A DNA stretch of 64,000 nucleotides from Rubripirellula sp. (GTDB lineage Bacteria > Planctomycetota > Planctomycetia > Pirellulales > Pirellulaceae): NCBI GenBank assembly GCA_012270065.1, contig JAAXJB010000122.1:1-64000 (forward strand), given 5' to 3'. The notes beneath the pieces are model-generated. The model was not told the origin of the DNA and ran no database searches. It saw only the letters and a list, made by a program, of their open reading frames with translations. Made by a program: the position numbers and the translations under genes. Position 1 is the stretch's first letter, and each line of letters begins with the position of its first letter. This document shows, one piece after another, positions 8,528-19,255 of this stretch.

Positions 8528-10591
8528 ATGCGTCACCTGATGGCCTGCAGCATTGTGTTCCTTGGTTCGTACTTTGTGACCGGTGCAGAACCCAATAGCA
8601 CGACCGATGGTGATCAGCTCGTGCAAACTTACTTTGAGCAGCAGACGTCCGAGATTACAAATCAGACATTTGCAGGGATCAAAACCCTCGAAGACTGGAC
8701 TGCTCGTCGGGACCGCTATCGAGATCAACTACTCGAAATGCTCGGTCTCGAACCATTCCCGGAACGAAGTCCCCTGAACGCCCGAATCACAGGCTCAGTG
8801 CAGAACAACGGTGTGATCGCCGAACGTGTCCATTTTCAATCACGCCCGGGTCTTTATGTAACCGGAAATTTTTATCGCCCAGTCAAACAGGACACACCCC
8901 TTCCAGCCGTACTCTACGTTTGTGGGCACGCTCGAGTCAAAAGTGACGGCGTGAGTCTGGGAAACAAAACAAACTATCAGCACCACGGTGCATGGTTCGC
9001 CAGGAACGGATATGTCTGTCTGACCATCGACACGATTCAACTTGGTGAAATCGAAGGAATTCACCATGGAACGTACCGTGAAAAGATGTGGTGGTGGAAT
9101 AATCGTGGCTACACTCCGGCGGGTGTTGAAGCCTGGAATTGTGTCCGCGCGCTGGATTACCTTCAATCTCGTGATGAGGTTGCTGCTGACCGGATCGGAG
9201 TGACCGGTCGCAGTGGGGGCGGTGCATACTCATGGTGGATTGCGGCCATTGATGAACGGGTCAAAGTGGCAGTGCCTGTTGCCGGCATCACAAGTCTGAA
9301 GAACCACGTGGTCGATGGTTGTGTTGAAGGTCACTGTGACTGCATGTACATGGTCAACACTTACCGCTGGGACTATCCAATGGTAGCTGCCCTGGTTGCT
9401 CCACGGCCTTTACTGATTTCGAATACTGACAAGGACCGCATCTTCCCACTCGATGGTGTTGTCGATGTTTACAACCGCACGAAAAAAATCTACGAACTTT
9501 ACGGTGCCACCGACAAGTTTGGACTCCACATCACCGAGGGTCCACACAAAGATACGCAGGAGCTTCGTGTTCATGCATTTCGCTGGTTGAATCGCTATCT
9601 ACGGGACGATGATTCCCTCATCAATATGCCGGCAACTCCACTTTTTGATCCGCCGGATTTGAAAGTATTTTCTGAACTGCCATCTGATGAGCTTGTGACT
9701 TCCATTCATGAATCCTTTGTTCCTGCAATTGGCATCGACAACCTGCCGAACGACCTTGAAACTGCAAAGCTGTTGGATCAGTCAACGCGAGACTTGATAC
9801 GTAAAAAATGTTTTGGCGGATGGCCTGCAGTTGCAGTTGAGACTGGAACAGAATTGATCTCAGAGATATCCGAGCTCGAAACCAAAGTTCAAGTGGTCGA
9901 TTTCAATAGTCAAAATCCTTACCGGCTACGAATTTTTATCGTGGGCCCAAAAAACACCGCGACAGATTCACTGACCCTACAGGTTCTGGATCAAACACAA
10001 TGGGCCACTACTCTCGCGGGCCTTGCCGAAGTGATCCCTGATCAAACCTATGGTGTGAAAGCCGATCCCAGCCAGTGGAAAAAGCTCTCAGACAAGGCAA
10101 AGACTCAAACCACAGCCTACCTGGCTCCCAGAGGCATAGGAGCAACTGCCTGGTCAACGGAACTCCGAAAAAACACGCAGATCCGAAGACGTTTCATGCA
10201 AGTTGGTCAGACAACTGCAGGCATGCAGACCTATGACGTGCTGCGTGCTTCGATGGCACTGAAGGATTTTCTGGGGAATCCCGAGCTTTCGTTTTCGCTG
10301 AGTGCAAGTAAGCAGGGATGTACCTGGGCCATTTTTGCCTCACTCTTCATGGAGAATGTCACATCACTTGACCTCCATGAATTACCAGTCCGCAACCGTG
10401 ATGCTCCTGACTTATTGAACATCAGCCGCATTGCAGAACCACCCCACATTGTTCTGATGCATGCTGCACGCGGTCGAGATCTGCTGATTCGGAATCCAAC
10501 CGACTGGCATCAACAATGGAGCATTGCCTTGGCAGGAAACCCGATTGCTGAAAAGTCCGTAACCTTGCAGACAGGATCCGTTTCGCAGTGA
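8528..10591 (+). CDS. Secreted alpha/beta-hydrolase (acetyl-xylan-esterase-like)
   Basis: A 687-residue protein from ATG 8528, which has AAGGA a few bases upstream and starts directly with a signal peptide (residues 1-20, ending FVTGA). The N-terminal half is an alpha/beta-hydrolase domain. It has a PAVLYVCGH strand, a nucleophile elbow GRSGGGAYS, and a plausible catalytic His in GPHKD. The C-terminal ~270 residues form a second, poorly conserved region. Planctomycete genomes carry many such paralogues, usually annotated as acetyl xylan esterases. A second copy of the same general architecture lies at 13094-15280. Substrate unknown; a role in deacetylating plant or algal polysaccharide is inference. 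Confidence 0.82.
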   Translation: MRHLMACSIVFLGSYFVTGAEPNSTTDGDQLVQTYFEQQTSEITNQTFAGIKTLEDWTARRDRYRDQLLEMLGLEPFPERSPLNARITGSVQNNGVIAERVHFQSRPGLYVTGNFYRPVKQDTPLPAVLYVCGHARVKSDGVSLGNKTNYQHHGAWFARNGYVCLTIDTIQLGEIEGIHHGTYREKMWWWNNRGYTPAGVEAWNCVRALDYLQSRDEVAADRIGVTGRSGGGAYSWWIAAIDERVKVAVPVAGITSLKNHVVDGCVEGHCDCMYMVNTYRWDYPMVAALVAPRPLLISNTDKDRIFPLDGVVDVYNRTKKIYELYGATDKFGLHITEGPHKDTQELRVHAFRWLNRYLRDDDSLINMPATPLFDPPDLKVFSELPSDELVTSIHESFVPAIGIDNLPNDLETAKLLDQSTRDLIRKKCFGGWPAVAVETGTELISEISELETKVQVVDFNSQNPYRLRIFIVGPKNTATDSLTLQVLDQTQWATTLAGLAEVIPDQTYGVKADPSQWKKLSDKAKTQTTAYLAPRGIGATAWSTELRKNTQIRRRFMQVGQTTAGMQTYDVLRASMALKDFLGNPELSFSLSASKQGCTWAIFASLFMENVTSLDLHELPVRNRDAPDLLNISRIAEPPHIVLMHAARGRDLLIRNPTDWHQQWSIALAGNPIAEKSVTLQTGSVSQ

Positions 10592-10650
10592 TCAAGCGAC
10601 AGGTCATTCGAGCGAACGGACTCAGTCGACTCTTCCGTATCAGCGCCGAA

Positions 10651-11232
10651 TCAGGAATCGATCCAACGTACTTTCTCTGAGACTGACTGACGTTTTCCCT
10701 CGGGCCAATCCTTCGCTGGATACCCCAGGTAGAACAGTCCCAATGCGCGATCCTCACCACTCAAACCAATGTAGTCACGCATTTTTTCACTGGTTGCTGC
10801 GACATTGCTGGACCAGAACCCACCGATGCCGTAGGAAGTTGCCGTCAGGTGGATGTTCTGAACAGCGCACGCAACGGCCTGAATTTCATCCAGCTCTGCA
10901 ATTTTTCCACTCGGCTGCCGTTTCATACCGATCGCAATCACAACCGGAGCGAGCGTCGCGTTGCGTTTCATCCCCTCATACTTGTTCTGGCGAAAAGTAT
11001 CTTCTGTCGTTACCAATCGATAGGTCTCGGCAAGAAAGTCGGCAAGTTCCTGCCGTGCGTCTCCTGTAAAAACTGTAAACCTCCATGGCTCTGTCATACC
11101 ATGGGTGGGCGCCCAGTTTGCATTTTCGAGCATTTCGTCAATGATTTCCCGTGGTATCGATTGATCAGAAAACTCTTTCGGTTTGATGGTACGTCGATGG
11201 CGAATGACCTCTGTGATTCCTTCGGCAGTCAC
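10651..11232 (-). CDS. Nitroreductase-family FMN oxidoreductase
   Basis: A 193-residue protein with a GTG start at 11232 and a good ribosome site (GAGAGG about 7 bases upstream). Motifs are those of the nitroreductase family: an early RRTIK FMN-phosphate contact, NANWAPTHGMTEPWRF, and the GIGGFWSSN segment near residue 140. These flavoproteins reduce nitro groups or related substrates with NAD(P)H; the natural substrate cannot be read from the sequence. It follows nagA on the same strand after 48 bp, so the two may be co-transcribed, although a functional link with amino-sugar breakdown is not obvious. Confidence 0.87.
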   Translation of the reverse strand: MTAEGITEVIRHRRTIKPKEFSDQSIPREIIDEMLENANWAPTHGMTEPWRFTVFTGDARQELADFLAETYRLVTTEDTFRQNKYEGMKRNATLAPVVIAIGMKRQPSGKIAELDEIQAVACAVQNIHLTATSYGIGGFWSSNVAATSEKMRDYIGLSGEDRALGLFYLGYPAKDWPEGKRQSVSEKVRWIDS

Positions 11233-11280
11233 AATAAAAACCTCTCATCTTTCTATTCGATTCTGGTTGATTCATGCGGT

Positions 11281-12201
11281 TCACGAGTGGGCTTGCTCAA
11301 GCAACTGAGCGGGGTTGGTAATCATCCACTGGCGAATCTGTTCTCTACTGACACCGACGGATTCGGTCAACACGTCGATCATTTGCGGAAAGGTTGATGC
11401 ACACCCTGCGTAATGTGTGCGGCAAGCGGCCCATGCTGCACCATCCTCGTCGACTTCAACAACCTGTCCTGACAATTCATAACGTCCCGGACCAAGGCCT
11501 GCGGCCGTAATGGCATCTGTCACGATAACGATATTTTCATCAGGAACAATTCCCAGATAGTTGCGTAAAGCGAACACCGGAACATGGTGACCATCAGCGA
11601 TGAACGAAACCTTCAGATGTTCACAAACGGAAAGCACGCGTTGAACAATATTGTCATGGCGCGGCAGCAACCCGGGACAACCGTTTCCCAAATGGGTAAA
11701 CAGCTTCAGGCCATGGTCAATCGACTGCTTCAAGTCCTCCAGGGAAGCATCACTGTGGCCAGCGGCAACCACGACTCCACGTTCGCTCAGATACTTTGTA
11801 ATTTCAGAACCCGCATCCATCTCAGGCGCCAGAGTTACCATTCTGATTTTCCCTCTGCCAGCATCCAGCAATCGCTTGGTCATATCGAGATTGGCAGGCA
11901 CAGCATCGGCTGCCGGATGGGCACCAATGAAGCCGTCAGCCGGATTCAGGAACGGTCCTTCAACATGAATTCCACAAATGCACCCGGCAATTTCTGCTGA
12001 TGCCTCCATCAATTGCACCAAGCGGGTAATCCTTTGGAGCATGAGATCAATTCGAGCCGTGATAACTGTGGCCAGAATTGAATCGGTACCATCCGCTTTC
12101 AACCGGCGACAGACTCCCAGAACATTCTCTTGGGTCAGATTTTCCGAATTGAAATCAACGCCCGCATAACCATTGACTTGCAGGTCGATGTAACCACTCA
12201 T
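11281..12201 (-). CDS. nagA: N-acetylglucosamine-6-phosphate deacetylase (barrel-only form)
   Basis: Removes the acetyl group from GlcNAc-6-phosphate, the step before NagB. The metal and substrate motifs are present: HVEGPFL, AGHSDA, THLGNG, the HH of ADGHHV and the catalytic Asp in VTDAITAAG. At 306 residues it is shorter than the usual ~380. It starts at YIDLQVNG, the first barrel strand, and ends just after the last barrel helix (TNPAQLL). It thus lacks the small beta-sandwich domain that normally flanks the barrel on both sides. Its ATG overlaps the stop of nagB by 4 bases (ATGA), so the pair is translationally coupled. Confidence 0.85.
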   Translation of the reverse strand: MSGYIDLQVNGYAGVDFNSENLTQENVLGVCRRLKADGTDSILATVITARIDLMLQRITRLVQLMEASAEIAGCICGIHVEGPFLNPADGFIGAHPAADAVPANLDMTKRLLDAGRGKIRMVTLAPEMDAGSEITKYLSERGVVVAAGHSDASLEDLKQSIDHGLKLFTHLGNGCPGLLPRHDNIVQRVLSVCEHLKVSFIADGHHVPVFALRNYLGIVPDENIVIVTDAITAAGLGPGRYELSGQVVEVDEDGAAWAACRTHYAGCASTFPQMIDVLTESVGVSREQIRQWMITNPAQLLEQAHS

Positions 12202-12962
12202 GATCCGATTTCCAGACTGTTTTTAAGATCAGCAGAGAGCTTTGAGGCAGCGGGTTTGTCAATCACGAGAGTCGCGTCGGAATGCCTACGGAGGATACTC
12301 GCGGGAATCACGGGTGAAATTTCATCCTCGAGTGTCGCCCTGACGGCTTCGGCCTTTCGCTCATCTGGAACGCTGCAGTAGATCTTCGCGGCTTTCATGA
12401 TCTGACGCACTGACATGCTGATCGCATGTGTCGGAACTGTCGCCAAAGATTCAAACCACCCCTCACCCACCTGCTGCATTCGACACGGCTCATCAAGTTC
12501 AACCACCAGATAAGGTTCCTCTGTGTCAAAATCAGCTGGTGGATCATTGAACGCAAGGTGTCCATTTTCACCGATTCCAACCAGTGCAAGATCGATTTGA
12601 GTTCCCTTCAGTAAATTCCCCACTTCGTTGATGACAGCTTCTGGTTCCAAATCACCACGCAAATAGTGAAAATGCGACAGGTTCACATGATCAACGAAGC
12701 GTTCACGTAAATAGCCACAAAATGACGCACCATGATCACTCGAAAGTCCAACGTATTCATCAAGATGAAAACCGGTGACCTTGGACCAATCAATTTCAGG
12801 CTCGTTGACCAAATGCTTGAGCACCTCAAACTGGGAAGCCCCTGTAGCAACGACAACATTGGCATTTCCTTTTTCGGAAATTGCCTGACGCAGGTCCGAA
12901 GCGGCATGCTTTGCCACCCAGGCCCCCATTTCAACTGGATTCGAGGTTAAGATTGTACGCAT
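12198..12962 (-). CDS. nagB: Glucosamine-6-phosphate deaminase
   Basis: Converts glucosamine-6-phosphate to fructose-6-phosphate and ammonia. The 254-residue product starts at ATG 12962, preceded by an AGGT ribosome site; the open frame reaches 13043 but the extra residues do not fit the family. Family motifs: VATGASQ, GFHLDEYVGL with the catalytic Asp, GIGENGHLAFNDP, and a C-terminal HSDATLVID. It is the first gene of a minus-strand run nagB-nagA-nitroreductase, overlapping nagA by 4 bases. Together with nagA it supplies catabolism or recycling of amino sugars. The divergent esterase gene begins at 13094, so about 130 bp hold both promoters. Confidence 0.9.
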   Translation of the reverse strand: MRTILTSNPVEMGAWVAKHAASDLRQAISEKGNANVVVATGASQFEVLKHLVNEPEIDWSKVTGFHLDEYVGLSSDHGASFCGYLRERFVDHVNLSHFHYLRGDLEPEAVINEVGNLLKGTQIDLALVGIGENGHLAFNDPPADFDTEEPYLVVELDEPCRMQQVGEGWFESLATVPTHAISMSVRQIMKAAKIYCSVPDERKAEAVRATLEDEISPVIPASILRRHSDATLVIDKPAASKLSADLKNSLEIGS

Positions 12963-13093
12963 GAATTTACCTGCATCACGGGACAGACATTGATAAACAA
13001 GGCAAGCATTGTTGGCTTTCTGGCCACCAATTGCGAGTCCCAATGGCTACATCGGGATGTTCTTTCCACTCATTCAACCGCAGCAAGAGGTTC

Positions 13094-15280
13094 ATGGTGT
13101 TATTCCGGCTCTCACTCTGCTTCGCTCTGACCATCGTCTCAGCAATGGTTTTGGCTCAGGGCCCAACTGTACTTCCTGCGAACGCTGCGCCGGATGACAT
13201 CCGTCTGGGGCCGAAGAAAACGCTAAACGGACACTTTCCCTTCGAGGTACCAGAGAATGCCGCAGAGTGGTACGAACGCGCTGAACAACTGCGCAGACGT
13301 ATCCTCGTTGCAACCGGATTATGGCCGATGCCGGAAAAAACTCCTCTGAATGCCGTTGTCTTCGACAAAACACAGCGAAAGGGATTCACGGTCGAAAAAG
13401 TATATTTCCAAAGTCTGCCAGGTCATTACGTAACGGGCTTGCTGTTTCGCCCAACCAGTGATCAGGAAAAACCAAGACCTGCTGTTCTGTCTCCCCATGG
13501 GCATGGTGGCCGCATGCAGGAATACAGTGATGCAGAGCTTGAAAAGCAGATTGCCCAAGGTGCGGAACACTTTCCGAAGTCCGGCAGGAGACCTAAGCTG
13601 GCCCGATGTGCGCAATTGGCTCGGATGGGATGCGTCTGTTTTATTTTTGACATGCTTGGATACGCCGATTCCCAGCAAATCTCACGGGAAGTCGCCCACC
13701 GACACAAGGATGTCCGCCCCGAAGAAAAATCTGGATCAAATGACAGTTGGGTTTTTTACAGCCCTCAGGCCGATCTGCGTTTGCAATCCATCATGGGACT
13801 GCAAACGTGGAATGCGATTCGGGCACTTGATTTTCTTGCCGCACTTCCAGATGTCGACCCGAATCGCCTGGCAGTGACTGGTGGCAGTGGTGGAGGAACA
13901 CAATCCATCCTGCTTGGTGCCATTGATGAACGCCTCAAAGTTTCGTTCCCCAATGGAATGGTTTCCACATCAATGCAAGGTGGATGTTACTGCGAAAACT
14001 GCAACCTGCTACGGATTGACACAGGAAATGTGGAGCTCGCTGCATTATTTGCACCCAGACCCCAGGCAATGACGGCTGCAGATGACTGGACCCGGGACAT
14101 GATGAAAGATGGCTATCCACAACTTTCATGGCTCTATGCCATGATCGGCAATGAATCGGATGTTTACTGCCGACCCATGCTGCACTTCAAACACAACTAC
14201 AACTACGTGACGCGTGCCACGATGTATCAGTGGATGAACCGTCATCTCAAACTCGGGCTGGATGACCCTGTCATCGAGCAGGACTACGAACCCTTGTCCC
14301 AAGAGGAAACCACTATCTGGGGTGGTAAATATCCCGCACCAGCGAATGAGGGAATTGAGCATGAGAAATCAGTTTGCAAATGGTTCGACGACCAGGCGAA
14401 ACAGAAACTTGCGACGCTTGGCACGGACAATGAGGAATCCAGAAAGCAGTTCCATCTCACTTATGCAGGTGCATGGCAAGTCGTCTTTGACCAGGGACTT
14501 CCAGAGGAAATTGAAATCGAGGAGTTTGAACAGGAGAGTCAGGATGATGTGCGAATTCGCAGGATCATTGTCCATGATGTGGCAAGACAGGCACGAGTCC
14601 CGATTCTGCTGTTGAATAAAACTGGCACAAAGCCTGATACATCAGTGGTCTGGACAACCGGATCCGGCAAGGATGCACTCTTTTCTGATGACGGCCAATT
14701 CAATCCAAGCCTGAAACAGTTGCTCAACCGGAACGTTTCGATTGTGCTCCCAGACCTTCTCGGTCAGGGTGAATTGCGCACCGCCGCAGAAAGAGCAGAT
14801 GATACAGAACAACGGACAGTTGATGATGAACGTGCCTATTCCGCGTTCACATTCGGGTACAACAGGACGTTGGTCGCTGAGCGGTGCGCAGATCTTCTAG
14901 CAGCTGTGGCGTTCGCCAGGAAACTTGAAACCAGAACGACCAATCTGTTGGCGACCGCTGGTTCGTCTGCCTGGGCAGCGCCGGCAGCGGCAATCGCAGG
15001 AAGTTCAATCGCGCGTGCCGCAATCGACACCAATGCATTCCGGTTCTCACAAGTCGATCAATATCGGGATCCGAATTTTCTGCCTGGCGCAGTCAAGTAC
15101 GGCGACCTGCCCATGCTACTTGCGTTACGGGCACCTCATCCTTTGGCTGTCATGGGTGAAAAGGTCATGCCAGCCAAAATCACAGAGGTCTACGGATCAA
15201 CCAATGATTCGAAAATGTTACTTCACGAAACGGGTGGTTTGACTTCGTCGGTATTCCAATGGCTCTCCCCATCCAGATAA
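13094..15280 (+). CDS. Secreted alpha/beta-hydrolase, second esterase paralogue
   Basis: A 728-residue secreted protein. ATG 13094 is chosen because it has AGAGG just upstream and opens with a signal peptide (about residues 1-22, ending VLAQG); the frame itself is open from 13031. The hydrolase domain has PHGHGG, a nucleophile elbow TGGSGGGTQS, and a dimer of Cys residues (CYCENC) shortly after it. Overall layout matches the esterase at 8528-10591: N-terminal helical region, hydrolase core, and a long C-terminal part with a second alpha/beta-like strand set. It lies 232 bp ahead of the PSD1/DUF1501 operon on the same strand. Substrate unknown; the family name acetyl xylan esterase is a loose label. 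Confidence 0.82.
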   Translation: MVLFRLSLCFALTIVSAMVLAQGPTVLPANAAPDDIRLGPKKTLNGHFPFEVPENAAEWYERAEQLRRRILVATGLWPMPEKTPLNAVVFDKTQRKGFTVEKVYFQSLPGHYVTGLLFRPTSDQEKPRPAVLSPHGHGGRMQEYSDAELEKQIAQGAEHFPKSGRRPKLARCAQLARMGCVCFIFDMLGYADSQQISREVAHRHKDVRPEEKSGSNDSWVFYSPQADLRLQSIMGLQTWNAIRALDFLAALPDVDPNRLAVTGGSGGGTQSILLGAIDERLKVSFPNGMVSTSMQGGCYCENCNLLRIDTGNVELAALFAPRPQAMTAADDWTRDMMKDGYPQLSWLYAMIGNESDVYCRPMLHFKHNYNYVTRATMYQWMNRHLKLGLDDPVIEQDYEPLSQEETTIWGGKYPAPANEGIEHEKSVCKWFDDQAKQKLATLGTDNEESRKQFHLTYAGAWQVVFDQGLPEEIEIEEFEQESQDDVRIRRIIVHDVARQARVPILLLNKTGTKPDTSVVWTTGSGKDALFSDDGQFNPSLKQLLNRNVSIVLPDLLGQGELRTAAERADDTEQRTVDDERAYSAFTFGYNRTLVAERCADLLAAVAFARKLETRTTNLLATAGSSAWAAPAAAIAGSSIARAAIDTNAFRFSQVDQYRDPNFLPGAVKYGDLPMLLALRAPHPLAVMGEKVMPAKITEVYGSTNDSKMLLHETGGLTSSVFQWLSPSR

Positions 15281-15512
15281 CGGATTGGATCAGGATTTCA
15301 TTGATGCAATCCAGCAGCTGTAATCGAGAAACTTGAAAGAGTCGCCTGCATGACGACCCAAATACCAGGCTGTTCACTTCAATACTCTTCTGGACACAAA
15401 AAACAGGCCAAACCGGGTTGATCCTTCTGCAGAAATTCGTCAATCCGGTTAGACTGGACGGTTTCCCACCTGCGTCTGGCGGCGCGTTTTCTGTCCCACT
15501 CGAACCTTATCC

Positions 15513-17819
15513 ATGCTGCGCATGATCCGCATCGTCGCCTGTCTACTCGTCTCCATGACCCCGGTGTATTCATGGGGTGATGAGAGAACTTTGGACTTCA
15601 ATCGGGATATACGACCGATCCTGTCTGAAAACTGCTTTCATTGCCATGGGCCTGACACCGCAACGCGTCAGGCGGATCTACGGCTTGATCAAGCTGATTC
15701 AGCAAAAACCGTGTTGGATGCCAATTCGCCGGAATCCAGCGAACTGCTTCGTCGCATACTCTCAACTGATCCGGATGAGCAAATGCCACCTCCGGAATCA
15801 CTGAAGAAACTGGCGTCTGAAGAAAGAAAAGTCCTGACGAACTGGATTCAACAGGGTGGTTCATTTGAAGGACATTGGTCCTTTTCCGCTCCAGGTAAAA
15901 AATCGCCACCGGATCTTGATGGCGACCATTGGTCCAAAGGGGCAATCGATCAATTCATATTGTCCAAATTGCGAACTGAAAAAATCCTGCCATCGCCACC
16001 TGCCAAACCTCAGACGCTTGCGCGCCGAATCGCGCTTGATCTGACAGGGATACCCTTGAACGCGGAGGAAATGGAAGCTTTCCTGGCCGATCAAAGTGAA
16101 TCGCCCCTTGAAGCACTCATTGATCGCCTGATGTCTTCTCCTCGCTATGGCGAACACATGGCAATACGCTGGCTTGAAGCCTCAAGGTATGCGGACACTG
16201 ATGGTTATCAGAATGATCGGTACCGGTATCAACACGTCTGGCGTGACTGGGTCATAGAAGCGTTCAACGAAAACAAACCCTATGACCAATTCGCAATAGA
16301 GCAAATTGCTGGCGATATGCTGCCCAACGCGACACTGCGTCAACAGATTGCAACAGGTTTTGGACGCAACCACCGTATCAACTCGGAAGATGGTTCAATT
16401 CCCGAGGAGTGGCGTACCGAGAACGTTGTTGACCGTGTTGATACGTTCGGCACAATCTTTCTTGGCCTGACCATCGGATGCGCACGCTGTCATGACCACA
16501 AGTATGATCCCATTTCCCAACGCGAGTATTACCAGTTTTTTGCCTACTTCAACAATGTAGCGGAATGGGGAGTTGGTCCCAACAATGGCAATAGCCCTCC
16601 GTTCATTGAAGTACCTGCAAGTTGGCCAAATCTTCGACCACATGAAAACAAACTCATTACTCCCGATCCCGTTAAACTCAGAAACGCGAGAGCAGATCAG
16701 GGGAACGGACTGAAGCGACCACAGGCGGGATCGCCTTCAACACTGATGGTCATGCATGAACTGGCGGAACCGAGGGAGACCTTTGTTCTGCAGCGGGGAC
16801 AGTACAACATGCCCGACCGATCATCTCCGATCAGTCCCGGTGTCCCACTCTCATTGAAACTTCCAAAACAGGATCACCCAACGAATCGACTGGACTTGGC
16901 AAGATGGCTGTTTGATCCATCTCATCCTCTGACAGCACGTGTTGCTGTCAATCGAATCTGGCAGCAGTTTTTTTCGACAGGTTTAGTGGAAACCAGTGAG
17001 AATTTTGGCTCGCAGGGTTCGCCACCAACACATCCTGATCTGCTCGACTGGTTGGCACTCGAACTCATCCGTAACGATTGGAACATTCAGGCAATTCAAA
17101 AACAGATCCTGATGAGCCGCACTTATCAACAATCATCGCAAGTCCGGGAAGATTTGCTCGAACGTGATCCACACAACCAACTTTATGCCCGCGGACCACG
17201 CCATCGGCTACCTGCGTTTACTCTTCGGGACCAGGCCCTTGCAGTGAGTGGACTGCTTGTGGAAGAAATTGGTGGTCCATCGACCAAACCGTACATGCCA
17301 CCAAAAATCTGGAAATCCATTTCCAACAACAATTACAAACAGGACAAAGGTTCAAAGCTTTATCGCCGTAGCCTTTACACCTATTGGCGGCGTACGATCC
17401 CTCCCCCAACGATGATGAACTTCAATGCTGCCGCACGTGAAGTGTGTGTAGTCAGGACGGAAACAACCAACACGCCGTTGCAGGCGCTCACTTTGATGAA
17501 CAACAAATTATTCATCGAAGCCGCCCGATGCATGGCTGAAAAAATGTGGTTAGCCGCCGGAGGAGAACCCAATCTGGCCATTCGGGAGGGCTACCGCTTG
17601 TCGGTGGGTCGCGACCCGTCAACACAAGAACTGGAAATCATGGAAGAATCACATGCGAGGTTCTTTTCACATTTCAAGACAAATCCGGACGAAGCCAGGC
17701 AACTTGTCGCCGTTGGAGAGGCTCAGCGTAATGACACGATTCCAGTACCGGAACATGCAGCCATGACCATGCTTGCCAACGTCTTACTCAATCTGGATGA
17801 AGCCATCAGCAAGGAGTAG
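15513..17819 (+). CDS. PSD1 / planctomycete cytochrome c domain protein (DUF1549-DUF1553)
   Basis: A 768-residue exported protein with a signal peptide (about residues 1-22). An N-terminal planctomycete cytochrome c domain carries a heme-binding CxxCH (Cys41-Cys44-His45). A DUF1549 domain follows, including a second CxxCH motif at Cys323-Cys326-His327 ([11 protein letters not shown]), then DUF1553 from about 445 ([20 protein letters not shown]). Members with a central PSD1 or carbohydrate-binding insert are around 1000 residues; this one lacks the insert. The gene is followed after 11 bp by the DUF1501 gene, the usual partner of this family. The biochemical role is not established; electron transfer or polysaccharide handling is commonly proposed. 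Confidence 0.9.
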   Translation: MLRMIRIVACLLVSMTPVYSWGDERTLDFNRDIRPILSENCFHCHGPDTATRQADLRLDQADSAKTVLDANSPESSELLRRILSTDPDEQMPPPESLKKLASEERKVLTNWIQQGGSFEGHWSFSAPGKKSPPDLDGDHWSKGAIDQFILSKLRTEKILPSPPAKPQTLARRIALDLTGIPLNAEEMEAFLADQSESPLEALIDRLMSSPRYGEHMAIRWLEASRYADTDGYQNDRYRYQHVWRDWVIEAFNENKPYDQFAIEQIAGDMLPNATLRQQIATGFGRNHRINSEDGSIPEEWRTENVVDRVDTFGTIFLGLTIGCARCHDHKYDPISQREYYQFFAYFNNVAEWGVGPNNGNSPPFIEVPASWPNLRPHENKLITPDPVKLRNARADQGNGLKRPQAGSPSTLMVMHELAEPRETFVLQRGQYNMPDRSSPISPGVPLSLKLPKQDHPTNRLDLARWLFDPSHPLTARVAVNRIWQQFFSTGLVETSENFGSQGSPPTHPDLLDWLALELIRNDWNIQAIQKQILMSRTYQQSSQVREDLLERDPHNQLYARGPRHRLPAFTLRDQALAVSGLLVEEIGGPSTKPYMPPKIWKSISNNNYKQDKGSKLYRRSLYTYWRRTIPPPTMMNFNAAAREVCVVRTETTNTPLQALTLMNNKLFIEAARCMAEKMWLAAGGEPNLAIREGYRLSVGRDPSTQELEIMEESHARFFSHFKTNPDEARQLVAVGEAQRNDTIPVPEHAAMTMLANVLLNLDEAISKE

Positions 17820-17830
17820 GGACCGAACCC

Positions 17831-19255
17831 ATGAAGCAGGAATCATTTTCTCGACGGTCGATGCTACTGGGCTCGCTTGCCCTTTCGTCCCTGCTGAACC
17901 GGGATGGTTACGCGCAGGAAACCGGTAGCAAAGTCCACCTTGGATTGCCAGAACTGCCACATTTCAAACCCCGCGCGAAACGGGTGATCTATCTTTTCCA
18001 ATCAGGTGGTCCAGCACAAATGGACCTCTACGATTACAAGCCGGAATTGCAGAAACGATTTGGCGAGGAAGTACCTCGCAGCGTCTACCCCGACGAACGC
18101 AAAACAACGATGAGTTCGGCGCAGGCGAGCTTTCCCGTAGCCCCCAGTGCGTTCGAATTCAAGCAATGTGGTGAAGCGGGATCGTGGATCAGCAACGCAT
18201 TGCCGCATATCGGAAGCATGGCCGATGATCTTTGCATCATTCGATCAATGCATACCGATGCCATCAATCATGATCCCGCGATTACCTTTCAACAGACAGG
18301 TTCACAAATCCCTGGTCGACCCAGTATCGGATCATGGATTGGGTATGGCCTTGGAAGCAACAACGACAACCTGCCGGCGTTTGTTGCCATGAGCAGTCGT
18401 GGTAGTGGCAAAACCGGACAACCCTTATATGACCGTCTTTGGGGAAGCGGATTCCTGCCTTCAAAACATCAGGGTGTTAAATTCCGTAACCAGGGTGATC
18501 CCGTGCTGGACATTTCGAACCCTGACGGCATCTCCCAGAAACAGCGACGGTTGATGCTTGATTCTCTTACGAAGCTGAACGGCATCAAATTCGATGAGGT
18601 CGGAGATCCGGAAATCCAGACTCGTATCGCTCAATACGAATTGGCATATCGCATGCAGATGTCCGTCCCGGAACTGCTGGATTTTTCAGATGAGCCAAAG
18701 CACATCACTGATCTCTACGGTCCCGAAGTCAATACACCTGGTCGCTATGCCTACAATTGCCTGATCGCCAGAAGACTTGCTGAACGTGGAGTTCGCTTCA
18801 TACAACTATTCCACCAGGGTTGGGACCAACACAACAATTTGCCGGCTCAGATTGGGAAACAGTGCAAGGATACTGATCAACCTACAGCAGCACTTTTGCG
18901 TGACCTGAAGCAACGCGGCATGCTGGAAGACACCCTGGTGATCTGGGGCGGTGAATTTGGCAGGACAATCTACTCACAAGGCAAATTAACCGCCAAGTCC
19001 TACGGACGCGATCATCACCCAAGTTGCTTCACCATGTGGATGGCCGGGGGTGGTACACGGGGTGGTGTAAATCATGGACGCACAGACGACTACAGCGTGA
19101 ACGTTGCAGAGGATGGCGTGAGCGTACACGATCTGCACGCAACAGCATTACACCTGCTTGGCATTGACCATGAACGTTTGATACACAAATTCCAAGGTCG
19201 GGATTTCCGTCTCACAGATGTCCATGGCAAGGTGATACTCCCACTCCTGACATGA
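17831..19255 (+). CDS. DUF1501 protein (alkaline-phosphatase/sulfatase-like fold)
   Basis: A 474-residue protein with a TAT-type leader: SRRSMLLGS at residues 7-15, followed by a hydrophobic stretch. The sequence then reads as DUF1501, with the typical AKRVIYLFQSGGPAQMDLYDYKP start, a DDLCIIRSMHT segment, a QLFHQGWDQH motif near residue 330 and a late GGEFGRT that carries likely metal ligands as in sulfatases. It belongs to a three-gene unit: 11 bp after the PSD1 cytochrome and overlapping the next gene by 4 bases (ATGA). Function unproven; its fold suggests a metal-dependent phospho- or sulfo-hydrolase exported in folded form. Confidence 0.9.
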   Translation: MKQESFSRRSMLLGSLALSSLLNRDGYAQETGSKVHLGLPELPHFKPRAKRVIYLFQSGGPAQMDLYDYKPELQKRFGEEVPRSVYPDERKTTMSSAQASFPVAPSAFEFKQCGEAGSWISNALPHIGSMADDLCIIRSMHTDAINHDPAITFQQTGSQIPGRPSIGSWIGYGLGSNNDNLPAFVAMSSRGSGKTGQPLYDRLWGSGFLPSKHQGVKFRNQGDPVLDISNPDGISQKQRRLMLDSLTKLNGIKFDEVGDPEIQTRIAQYELAYRMQMSVPELLDFSDEPKHITDLYGPEVNTPGRYAYNCLIARRLAERGVRFIQLFHQGWDQHNNLPAQIGKQCKDTDQPTAALLRDLKQRGMLEDTLVIWGGEFGRTIYSQGKLTAKSYGRDHHPSCFTMWMAGGGTRGGVNHGRTDDYSVNVAEDGVSVHDLHATALHLLGIDHERLIHKFQGRDFRLTDVHGKVILPLLT

